DNA of 64,000 nucleotides. It comes from Gammaproteobacteria bacterium RIFCSPHIGHO2_12_FULL_35_23 (lineage in GTDB: Bacteria > Pseudomonadota > Gammaproteobacteria > UBA12402). Below the pieces are notes generated by a model. The model had not been told where the DNA came from and did not search any database. It was given only the letters and a program-made list of their open reading frames with translations. A program made the translations under genes and the position numbers. This document shows positions 16,333 to 24,335 of the stretch, piece by piece. Location of the stretch: contig MGXT01000018.1 in NCBI GenBank assembly GCA_001801465.1, positions 1 through 64,000 on the forward strand. Direction: 5' to 3'. Positions within the stretch are counted from its first letter, which is position 1. Every line of letters begins with the position of its first letter.

Positions 16333-16965
16333 ATGAGACTAGAAAGAAATACAAAGAAATATCAAGCCAATTTGGCTGCAGTTTATTATAAAATGTATCA
16401 AGACGATAAAGATGAGTGGACAGACCAGGCCGCCATGCGTATCGTCACGCGATTTTTATCAAATTTTTTAAATGATTTTAATGGAATAAAAATATTAGAT
16501 ATCGGATGTGGTGCTGGTCGAGATTCATTGGCCTTAGCAGAACGTGGTGCACGAGTTACAGGTATTGACATTATTCCACAGACTATTTGGCCAGTTTTAG
16601 AAAAAAAATATCCAATACTAAATTTTGTCAAAGCTTCACTGTTTAATTTCAAAAGTCGTGAGCTGTTTGATGTGACACTAGACAATGGTTGCATGCATCA
16701 TCAACATCCCGATGGGTTAAATCAATATATTAAAAGAATACATTCACTTTTATCAAGTCATGGTATTTTTTTAATTAGCACCTTTTATAACGGTAACTCT
16801 TCCATAAAACTTGATGCAAATGGACGTGTAATGCGAACGTTTACAGTAGAGGAGTTAAAGGATCTTGTTGAGAAATCAGGGTTTAAACAACTTGAGCATA
16901 CTGTTGTAGATAGAACCCCACTCAATTTTCATTATTTGTTGACTATATTCAAGAAACAGGAATAG
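16333..16965 (+). CDS. SAM-dependent class I methyltransferase (ToxA-like)
   Basis: 210 residues. SAM-binding motif I, ILDIGCGAGRDSLALAERG, is followed by VTGIDI. A post-motif DVTLDNGCMHHQHPD segment could shape the substrate pocket. ATG 16,333 is preferred over in-frame 16,291 and 16,312 because GAGGAA lies 6 bases before it. In toxoflavin synthesis ToxA adds the last two N-methyl groups, and position here fits that role. Methyltransferases are too varied to prove it from sequence. Confidence 0.8.
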   Translation: MRLERNTKKYQANLAAVYYKMYQDDKDEWTDQAAMRIVTRFLSNFLNDFNGIKILDIGCGAGRDSLALAERGARVTGIDIIPQTIWPVLEKKYPILNFVKASLFNFKSRELFDVTLDNGCMHHQHPDGLNQYIKRIHSLLSSHGIFLISTFYNGNSSIKLDANGRVMRTFTVEELKDLVEKSGFKQLEHTVVDRTPLNFHYLLTIFKKQE

Positions 16966-16968
16966 GAC

Positions 16969-17946
16969 GTGCTTAATATTATAAATAAAAAAATAATACA
17001 AAAAAAACCTTTTGATTCGATAGAGTATGAAGTTGTCAATATTAAAAATTTTAAATTTTCTTTTAGAACGTATGGAAAGTTGAATGCCAAAAAAACTAAC
17101 GTTGTGCTTGTCGAGCATCCTTTATCGTATGATACAAATATTGTTAAAACTGAGTGGGATAAAGATGCATGGTGGGGAAATATTGTTAAAGCCAATGGCG
17201 TTATTGATCCTCAAAGTCACTTTATTATCATTGTATCAACACACAGTCTCGTGGAAAGTTTTTTATCTTGTCCAAATCAAAGCATAAATTTTTTTAATAT
17301 CTCTAAAGTAAAAGAAGAGGTTCTCGAATATTTTGAAATTTCGACAGTTTTCACCCTAATTGGTGCTTCATTTGGAGGTGCTCAAGCGTTAGCCTTTTCA
17401 TGTTATGCTAAAAAAATTGTAATCGAAAATATCGTGTTAATTTCAACCTCTCATAAAGCTTATAAAAATCAGATTTTATTTCGCCTCATTGTTCAGGAAG
17501 TTTTAAATTTGACTGATAGGGATAAGCAAGAAAAAATGCACCGTTTAATTCGGTTATTATTTCTTTATGTCTATCGACAGCCTGATACTTTTAATACATG
17601 TGAAATAAGTAACATTGATATGATAAAAAGTTACATCTATCGTGTTACTGATAAGCTTAAGTTGATTAACCCTAAGGTATTTAATTGCTATTGTAATATG
17701 CTGAATACATTTAATTTTGAAAAAGTACTACTTAATATTAAATCTAGAGTTCTTTTAATTGCCTCTGAAACAGATAGTTTTTACACGGTTTCTCAAATGA
17801 AGGATTTTTATAAGGCTCTCAGTAAAAATAGTATTGATGTTCAATTAAAAATTGTATCTAGCCTTAAGGGACATGATGCATTTTTATTAGAGCAAGAAAT
17901 ATTTTCAAATGTTATAGCTGAATTTTTTGCTTTGGAGGCAGCATGA
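16969..17946 (+). CDS. MetX-like O-acyltransferase (alpha/beta hydrolase fold)
   Basis: 325 residues related to homoserine O-acetyltransferases, starting at GTG with AGGA upstream. The catalytic triad is intact: Ser134 in GASFGGAQAL, Asp269 in SETDSFYT, His302 in GHDAFLLE. The N-terminus carries the family's FRTYGKLN..K.NVVLVEHPL start. It is far from any methionine gene and is followed with a 4-base overlap by a CysK-like gene. The pair could activate a hydroxy amino acid (homoserine or serine) and then replace the ester with a nucleophile. The acyl donor and acceptor are not visible. Confidence 0.8.
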   Translation: MLNIINKKIIQKKPFDSIEYEVVNIKNFKFSFRTYGKLNAKKTNVVLVEHPLSYDTNIVKTEWDKDAWWGNIVKANGVIDPQSHFIIIVSTHSLVESFLSCPNQSINFFNISKVKEEVLEYFEISTVFTLIGASFGGAQALAFSCYAKKIVIENIVLISTSHKAYKNQILFRLIVQEVLNLTDRDKQEKMHRLIRLLFLYVYRQPDTFNTCEISNIDMIKSYIYRVTDKLKLINPKVFNCYCNMLNTFNFEKVLLNIKSRVLLIASETDSFYTVSQMKDFYKALSKNSIDVQLKIVSSLKGHDAFLLEQEIFSNVIAEFFALEAA

Positions 17947-18914
17947 AACTAGAGGCAGCCTTTAAACGACTAGATCAGTTTAAAATTGGTAATACGCAAC
18001 TAATGTACCTTGAGCCAGAGAACTTATCGGCTAAAGTTTTTGCAAAATGCGAATGGGAAAATGAGTTTGGTTCTATAAAAGATCGTGTGGCATTAGCTAT
18101 GCTGAAAGCTTGTTTAAAAGAACATCCCGAGCTATTAATGGAAAATACTCCATTTAAAATTATCGAATATAGTGGTGGAAACTTAGCAATTTCTTTAGCT
18201 AAAATGTGTTCTGTTTTAGGAGTTAAATTAACGGTCGTTCTGCCTGGTTCAGTGCCAAAAGTTTTAATTAATGATTTAGAAAATAGTGGTTCTGAAGTAA
18301 TACTTTCGGTTAAAGAGAAGGGCTTTTTAGGCGCTATGTTGCTAGCTAAAAAACTTGCTAGGCGAGATAAATATGCTATTTTTTTATATCAACATAAAAA
18401 TAAAGCTAACATTGAGTGTCACCGAGATTCTACAGCACAAGAAATCACTTTCAAATTAAGACAATCATTTAATTATATTAAACCACAAGCTTTTGTGGCA
18501 AGTATTGGCACGGGGGCTTCATTGATCGGCATTTATGAAGGATTGAAACATTATTATCCGAACATAATGCTCTATGCAACTAGCCCAGAAGAAATGCCCT
18601 ATGGTACGAAGCAGGCGCCGCATGCAAGACAAAAATTTGCAGGTTCAGGAGGGCTTGGTTATGGGCTTAGGCAATATTTTGTAAATCCCTACGAACACGA
18701 AATCAAGAGCTTTTTTAATATTAGTCTTGGAGAGTGTTATAAGGCTGCATTGAACTTCTACCATAAAACAGGTGTTTTAATTGGTTCTTCGTCGGCAGCA
18801 AATTGGATAGCGTCTAAAAAAATTGCTCAGGAATATGGGCCTGATTTAGCAGTATTAACAATTTTTCCCAGTTTAGCTACAGAAACTGAAAAAGTTTCTA
18901 TAGGGATAGATTAA
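17943..18914 (+). CDS. CysK/CBS-family PLP-dependent beta-replacement enzyme
   Basis: 323 residues of fold-type II PLP enzymes. The Schiff-base Lys46 is in NEFGSIKDR, and the substrate loop reads YSGGNLAISLA where cysteine synthases have TSGNTGIALA. The glycine-rich phosphate loop is SIGTGASLIG. The altered loop suggests a non-cysteine product. It overlaps the MetX-like gene by 4 bases, so acylation followed by replacement is the likely sequence. A non-protein amino acid precursor for the cluster is one possibility; a local cysteine supply is another. Confidence 0.8.
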   Translation: MKLEAAFKRLDQFKIGNTQLMYLEPENLSAKVFAKCEWENEFGSIKDRVALAMLKACLKEHPELLMENTPFKIIEYSGGNLAISLAKMCSVLGVKLTVVLPGSVPKVLINDLENSGSEVILSVKEKGFLGAMLLAKKLARRDKYAIFLYQHKNKANIECHRDSTAQEITFKLRQSFNYIKPQAFVASIGTGASLIGIYEGLKHYYPNIMLYATSPEEMPYGTKQAPHARQKFAGSGGLGYGLRQYFVNPYEHEIKSFFNISLGECYKAALNFYHKTGVLIGSSSAANWIASKKIAQEYGPDLAVLTIFPSLATETEKVSIGID

Positions 18915-18918
18915 GCAG

Positions 18919-20070
18919 ATGAATTATAGAAGCCGAGTGTTATTGATTAATGGATTGTGGGTTTTTTTGTTAACACAATCCATTGTAGTGCCTTTTTTTT
19001 CACAACATGACCTTGGCATGACAGAAATTTTTATGATCCAAGTTGTTCATTCGTTGATGTTGCTAATTTTTGATGTGCCGAGCAGTTATTTTGCTGATAA
19101 ATTTGGGCGAAAAAAAATATTGCTATTAGCTGGTTTAGCTCGAGGCATTGGAGGTTGTTTATTTTATTTTTCAACAAATTTTTCAGATTTTTTGATAACT
19201 TATACTGTTATTGGTTTTGGTAATAGCTTATTTAGTGGTGCTGGGTTATCAATTTTATATGACGATGATGATAAGTCTAACCAAACTAATCCTTTATTAC
19301 AAAATTATAATATCACTAAATTTTTCTCAATATCGGCTTTCTTTATTGGAAGCTTGCTTGCGACATTTTCGTTGGACTTGCCTGCTTTTGTAAATATGAT
19401 AACAGCTTGGTTACCCTTATTACTGATTATTACACTTAGAAACCCACGTTTTTCTTGTAATAAAAGTCTAGTTTCCTTAAATGCTATGTGGCGGTTTGTT
19501 AAAACTAACAATAGTACATTTTTTATTTTATGTTTTTTTTCTGCATTTTACTCGAGCATTGCTGTAATCAATTTATATTTTAGCCAGGCGGTCTTTATGA
19601 GCTTGTCTAAAAGCTTATATGTTTACGGAATTTTGATGTGTTTTTCACAGCTTATTATGACGATTTTTTCGCGATGGATAAGAATCAATAAATATTATCA
19701 ACCTCATATTGTGATATTGCTGTGGCTTATGACGCCAATTGTTTACTTATTATTTTCATCCAATAGTATCGTAATTTTCTTTATAGCAGTTCTACTGTCG
19801 GAATGTATTCGATGGATTAACCAAATTCATGTACTTAACTGGATTAATCACGACTTAAATGTTCAATACCGTTCAACTTTAAATTCAATCATTAATTTTC
19901 TATCTGTCTTAGTGGTGGTTTTCGTTGGTCCTTTTGTTGGACATTTTGTTAATGGATATGATCACGATATAGCATCATATTTTTTAGCAGCATTATTTTT
20001 TATTTTACCAAGCATTTTGTATTTTTTTTACAAGAGACGATTATGTTACATCAAGGAATCATTTTTTTAG
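18919..20070 (+). CDS. MFS transporter, probable exporter of the azapteridine product
   Basis: 383 residues, about 12 membrane helices, with the MFS loop DVPSSYFADKFGRKKILLLAG between helices 2 and 3. It begins four bases after the PLP enzyme and closes the operon. In Burkholderia toxoflavin is exported by an RND pump; an MFS pump here would be a replacement. Export and self-resistance are inferred from position. Confidence 0.82.
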   Translation: MNYRSRVLLINGLWVFLLTQSIVVPFFSQHDLGMTEIFMIQVVHSLMLLIFDVPSSYFADKFGRKKILLLAGLARGIGGCLFYFSTNFSDFLITYTVIGFGNSLFSGAGLSILYDDDDKSNQTNPLLQNYNITKFFSISAFFIGSLLATFSLDLPAFVNMITAWLPLLLIITLRNPRFSCNKSLVSLNAMWRFVKTNNSTFFILCFFSAFYSSIAVINLYFSQAVFMSLSKSLYVYGILMCFSQLIMTIFSRWIRINKYYQPHIVILLWLMTPIVYLLFSSNSIVIFFIAVLLSECIRWINQIHVLNWINHDLNVQYRSTLNSIINFLSVLVVVFVGPFVGHFVNGYDHDIASYFLAALFFILPSILYFFYKRRLCYIKESFF

Positions 20071-20151
20071 AAGGTACTTGTGTTAGAGGCTTTTTCAAAA
20101 GAATTTAGATCTAGAGCATTTTCTCTGTATTTTTTAGTTTTTAATAGAAGT

Positions 20152-20619
20152 TTAGCATAGATTTATAGTCATGATTGTTATGGGTTTATTTTCATAGATA
20201 TCTTCTGTAAGTACAGCCCATCCTAATCTTGAATAATATTGAATTAATTTTTTTTCAAAGACAAACAAATATAATTTTTCAAAATTCTTGTGTTTGGCTT
20301 GTGCAGCAACGAAATTGACTAACTGCTTTCCGAATCCTTGTCCTTGGTATTTTGGTACAATCACAAGATCACCTAACCAGGGAAATAAATCTGTTCTAAT
20401 GCCATCGTTTAATTGCAGTGAGCATGAACCAACAACTTTGTTATCATCAAGTACAACGTAAACTAATGGTATATCGTTATTAAGCCATTCATGATACCAA
20501 TGGGTGATTTCAGTTAAACTAATTTCTGTAGCCCAGTGTTTACCCAAACTTTCATACCATAACTGCGCTAATTCAGGTATTGTATTAGGATGGTTTTTTA
20601 ATATATCTATCTTAAGCAT
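20152..20619 (-). CDS. GNAT-family N-acetyltransferase
   Basis: 155 residues with the acetyl-CoA loop VPKYQGQGFGKQLVNFV and a C-terminal YYSRLGW typical of GNAT proteins. It lies on the opposite strand to the azapteridine cluster, 81 bp past its last gene, and next to the right integrase element. Substrate unknown. It may be a resistance or tailoring gene carried by the island, or an unrelated passenger. Confidence 0.78.
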   Translation of the reverse strand: MLKIDILKNHPNTIPELAQLWYESLGKHWATEISLTEITHWYHEWLNNDIPLVYVVLDDNKVVGSCSLQLNDGIRTDLFPWLGDLVIVPKYQGQGFGKQLVNFVAAQAKHKNFEKLYLFVFEKKLIQYYSRLGWAVLTEDIYENKPITIMTINLC

Positions 20620-20691
20620 AATGTTAAATAAAAATTTATTTCACGTAGATATTGTAACTCTTTTCTTAAGATTTTCAGCAAATATCAAAAT

Positions 20692-20757
20692 ATTATGTAA
20701 AGCAATGTAGCTTAACGTCGTTGATATTACTATATTTTTGCCTTAACTTTACATAAT
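20692..20757 (-). repeat. Integrase-associated inverted-repeat element, right copy (att-like)
   Basis: Inverted relative to the left copy: CTTTACATAAT arms at 20,747-20,757 against ATTATGTAAAG at 20,692-20,702, with GTTGATATTACT (20,720-20,731) between, the counterpart of AGTAAAATCAAC in the left copy. It follows the integrase fragment's stop exactly as the left element follows its integrase, and 19 bases around both stop codons are identical. Confidence 0.6.
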
Positions 20758-20760
20758 AAC

Positions 20761-21315
20761 TTACTTTCCACAATAGATACTCAGAATTTGGATTCTTGAA
20801 TGGCCCAATTCGGTACTTATTTGTAGACGAACAGTCTTATCGAGCTCTCGTTGTTCTGACAACAATTGTTTACGTGATAAGCCACCTTTTGCAGGACATT
20901 TCCAACCGGTAAGTTCTTCATAGCGCTGCTGAGCATATAAATGTCGCAATCCATGAGTTTTACAAATATTTTTCCTTTGAAAATATTTATTAATGGTATT
21001 GCGATAGGTTTTATAACTTTTATCCTGAGGGATCAAAGAATTATCTTTATATTTTACGAGAGCTTTGGCTTCATCCACCCATTTGCGTTGTTCTGCAGTT
21101 AATATGGGTACAAAACGCTCCCACCCTCCCTTAGTCCATGATCCTTTCAGGAACAGACGATCACCTTTGTCTGCAACAAATGGCTGAATTTTTAAACTCT
21201 CTTCAACTCGTAAACCAAACAACTTCTGTCCTTCTAAGCTCATTTTACGAAAAGGTTCGTAAATACTATCAAGTTCTTGTTCCGTCAAATTTCGTGATTT
21301 GTCTTGGTTCGTCAA
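20761..21315 (-). pseudogene. Tyrosine integrase, N-terminally truncated
   Basis: 184 residues corresponding to the last two thirds of the integrase at the left edge: FGLRVEESLKI, HGLRHLYAQQR, STELGHSRIQ and the final SIYCGK all align. The N-terminal DNA-binding part is absent; upstream sequence is instead a piece of an unrelated RecG-like gene, joined near 21,310. The catalytic Arg, His-x-x-Arg and Tyr motifs survive, so a short protein could be made, but it is probably inactive. Confidence 0.8.
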
Positions 21316-21661
21316 CTCTTTTCATTTTGCCCGGTACAATTTTTCCAGATACAGCCGTATTTCTTCTAATAAAGTTCTCAGCTTCATTTAAAAGAAAAAA
21401 TGCATGGCCAAAAGATTGTTTACTATCGATAAAAATTTCTTTTGTTAATCCTTTAAACCTGGCCATCCGAATCATGCATTGGATATATTCACTTCCAGGA
21501 TCTTTAGCAAAGAGTACAATGGCCGCATTAAGAAGTTGATCACCTTTGATTAATCCAAATTTCGTTAGTATTTCTCCTACACTTTTACCTTCAAGCGAAG
21601 AATCAATATGATTTTCTTTAATCCTTAATCTGACAGTATTGATAATTTCTTCTTTATCCAA
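21269..21661 (-). pseudogene. Fragment of a RecG-related ATP-binding/regulatory protein (COG2865 type)
   Basis: About 130 residues match the middle of this family: LNAAIVLFAKDPGSEYIQC, IRMARFKGLTKEIF, then LNEAENFIRRN and RVDEP. In complete proteins the last motif continues into the ATPase-like domain; here it runs into integrase DNA in another frame and stops. Both ends of the original gene are missing, and the start shown is only the first ATG of the fragment. It records a recombination event. Confidence 0.7.
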
Positions 21662-21723
21662 ATCGTCAATAGAAAATGAATTAGTTACCTGTGTTTCTCA
21701 AGATATAGGCTTTATGTTTCTAG

Positions 21724-22011
21724 TTAAGAGTAATTGTTGATAACGCCTTTGATTCATTAAGTGGGTTTCAGATTCTTTTCTTTCATAAGCTCGGCCATCA
21801 AAGCAATAAGGAACGCAATGATGAGCTGGATGTGCTTTTAATAAAATTACCCAAAAATTTTAAATTTTTTGATTCGGTAAAAGAAAATAATAAACCTGAA
21901 AAGCAAAAAGTCTGCAGTACCATTGGTAATATTCGTTATTTTTACTTTGTGGATAAATATGGTATTCAGTGGGAGTGTGAGCAAGGGCACACTGATATTA
22001 GTAATAATTAA
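21724..22011 (+). pseudogene. Open frame of 95 codons without a start codon, probable remnant
   Basis: An uninterrupted plus-strand frame between TAG (21,721) and TAA (22,009-22,011), with no ATG or convincing start. It encodes segments such as NKERNDELDVLLIKLPKNF and YFYFVDKYGIQWECEQGH. I do not recognise it. It is probably the tail of a gene broken by the rearrangement beside it. Confidence 0.3.
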
Positions 22012-22052
22012 TCAGATTAATATCATTAATTGTTAACAAAAATACTAAAATA

Positions 22053-23276
22053 TTAAATTAGCTTTTTTCTAATTAGATACAAATAAATTAATGTTTGTAA
22101 AAAAATAGCTATAAAGAAAATAGCAAATAATTGTAATACATTTGTTATTTTAATATTACTGATAGCTATCACTCCTAAAGAAGCAAATAAGGTCAGCATA
22201 AAGAGCATTAAAGAAGTTGTGGCGCCAATATTATTTGGAAAGATCCTTAAATATTTTGATAGAATATTGCCATAAATAAAGCCCGAGCCACAGCCAATAA
22301 GCAAGATAGGTAAAACTAATGTCCATAAGTTAAGACCTATCAATAATGAAAAAATTAATTGCAATACTAAGGCTATCCAAGTAACGACAAAGCCTATTGC
22401 TACTAATTTATTTTGGGAAAAAAGAGATAATAATGATCTGTTTACTACAGTACCACTTAAATAACCCAAACCCACAAAAAGTGCGCAATTTCCGTAAACA
22501 ATAGCCGAATAATTTAAATGATGCTCAACAATAAAAGGGCCTGTAGTCGGGAAAACGGTCAGTTCAAATTGAATAAAACCAAATAGAATAGCCCCTAGCA
22601 GGAAAGCTTTATGAGTAGCGATGGTTTTATAAAAAGAAAGTGCCTGAGTCACAGTAAAATTATCGAGTTTTTTATGGCGTTCATCAATAAATAGAATAAA
22701 AAGAATTAGCAATAAACAGGCACAAAGAGCAAAGCTGTAAAAACTTGCTTGCCAGCCGAAATAGTGTTGTAAATAACCGCCAATAAAAGGAGCAACCACA
22801 GGTCCTATTGCATAAGCAAAGGAGGCATACAATAAAGCCACTACAAATTTTTGACCTGTAAAATGATCAGCTATAATAGCTCGACAGCCTACAGACATCG
22901 CGGAAGTTGAGGCTCCTTGTAAAAAACGTAATAGCAATAGCTGGAAAATAGTTTGACAAAAAGGTGCTAACAAGCTTGCTAGGGTAAAAAGGAATAGAGA
23001 GTTTTGAACTATTTTTTTTCTGCCATAGACATCAAATAATATACCACAAAGCAAACAGCCAATAGCAAAACCCATGAGCTCAATGGAAATAGTATTTTGC
23101 GCTATAATAGCAGAGGTATGAAAATGATTAGCTATAGCGGGTAAAGAGGGTGCATAAAGATCGGTAACAATTCCGGAAAGAAAATTAATACAGGGAACGG
23201 TCACTAAAAGAAAATTTAAATAAATTGTTTCTTTTAGAATAATCAATCTATTGCTAAAAAAAGAAAGTAGGGGCAT
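22053..23276 (-). CDS. Bcr/CflA-family multidrug MFS exporter
   Basis: 407 residues with 12 membrane helices. Helix 1 ends in TDLYAPSLPAIANHF, the Bcr/CflA hallmark, followed by the loop GILFDVYGRKKIV and RFLQGASTSAMSVGCRAII. These pumps export bicyclomycin, chloramphenicol and related compounds by proton antiport. The start is preceded by AAAGGAG. It lies just outside the island's right element and diverges from an aminoglycoside-kinase-like gene. Confidence 0.88.
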   Translation of the reverse strand: MPLLSFFSNRLIILKETIYLNFLLVTVPCINFLSGIVTDLYAPSLPAIANHFHTSAIIAQNTISIELMGFAIGCLLCGILFDVYGRKKIVQNSLFLFTLASLLAPFCQTIFQLLLLRFLQGASTSAMSVGCRAIIADHFTGQKFVVALLYASFAYAIGPVVAPFIGGYLQHYFGWQASFYSFALCACLLLILFILFIDERHKKLDNFTVTQALSFYKTIATHKAFLLGAILFGFIQFELTVFPTTGPFIVEHHLNYSAIVYGNCALFVGLGYLSGTVVNRSLLSLFSQNKLVAIGFVVTWIALVLQLIFSLLIGLNLWTLVLPILLIGCGSGFIYGNILSKYLRIFPNNIGATTSLMLFMLTLFASLGVIAISNIKITNVLQLFAIFFIAIFLQTLIYLYLIRKKLI

Positions 23277-23349
23277 GAAAAGCTCCTTTTAAAGCTTGAT
23301 ACTAAACAAATAGCTCCTTATAGTAAAGAGTGAAAAAAAATTAAGGTAT

Positions 23350-24264
23350 ATGATGAAAGGTTTAATAATTTCAGAATCATTTCAAAAGACTATTGAGCAA
23401 ACTTATGGACCTATTGGAAGAGAATGGCTCAATAATTTACCTACCTTATTGTTAACCCTTGAAAAAGATTGGCATTTAAAAATAAAGGAGCCCTTTAGCA
23501 ATCTAAGCTATAACTTTGTAGTTTCTGTAGCGCTAGCTGAGAACAATTTTGCAGTTTTAAAGTGCGGCTTACCTGGCGCTGAGTTTAATCATGAGGTTTT
23601 AGCCTTAAGGCATTTTAATGGACAGGGGGCTGTAAAATTATTAAAAACTAACGAAGAGTTGGGAGTTATATTATTAGAACAAGTATTCCCAGGTACTTTG
23701 CTAAGTGAAATAAAGAACGAGACTGAAACGATGAGAGTATTTACAGAAATAATTGAACAGCTTCATCAACCTGCTACCCAATCTTTATCTTTACCTACGG
23801 TAGATGACTGGTATCAAGGATTAACTAAAATTTATAAGGTTAGCAAAAGTATAGTCTTTCCGCTTAAACTGGCTGATTATGTTTGTGGGCTTGGTAAAGA
23901 ATTACTGGTTTCTATGAAGGAAAAAGTAGTGTTACATGGAGATTTACATCAAGCTAATATTTTACGTTCTGAGGATGGTTGGTTAGCGATAGATCCTAAA
24001 GGGGTCTTAGGAGAAAGAGAATATGAACTAGGAGCTTTTATTCGTAACCCCATTCAAGAACTTATTAAGCAAAGAAATATTAAAGAATGTTTGTCTAGGC
24101 GTCTTGAGCTCTTAGCTGAGATGACTGGATTTGATAAAAAACGTTTGTGGGCTTGGTTTTTTTACCAGGCGGTTTTGGCTGCTTGGTGGGCTTTTGAGGA
24201 TCAAAATACTGATTGGCAGGCTTTCATAACTTGCGCTGAGGCCTTAAAGAAAATTAAAGTATAA
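23350..24264 (+). CDS. APH(6)-like aminoglycoside/hydroxyurea phosphotransferase
   Basis: 304 residues of the kinase-like antibiotic phosphotransferase family. The catalytic loop VVLHGDLHQANIL and the metal segment WLAIDPKGVLGEREYELGAF are the clear signature of the APH(6)/streptomycin 6-phosphotransferase group. Phosphorylation of streptomycin-type drugs is known for the family; whether this chromosomal copy confers resistance is unknown. Confidence 0.82.
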   Translation: MMKGLIISESFQKTIEQTYGPIGREWLNNLPTLLLTLEKDWHLKIKEPFSNLSYNFVVSVALAENNFAVLKCGLPGAEFNHEVLALRHFNGQGAVKLLKTNEELGVILLEQVFPGTLLSEIKNETETMRVFTEIIEQLHQPATQSLSLPTVDDWYQGLTKIYKVSKSIVFPLKLADYVCGLGKELLVSMKEKVVLHGDLHQANILRSEDGWLAIDPKGVLGEREYELGAFIRNPIQELIKQRNIKECLSRRLELLAEMTGFDKKRLWAWFFYQAVLAAWWAFEDQNTDWQAFITCAEALKKIKV

Positions 24265-24335
24265 TTTAAAATAGCTGTTTTTTTGTTCAGGAATCTATAT
24301 AATAGCGCTTTTTTATAAATTGAGAGTCTGCAAAC

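Noticed and set aside
16876..17195. Two minus-strand frames opposite the methyltransferase/MetX-like junction
   Set aside because: They lie inside two strongly supported plus-strand genes and have low-complexity, hydrophobic AT-driven composition.
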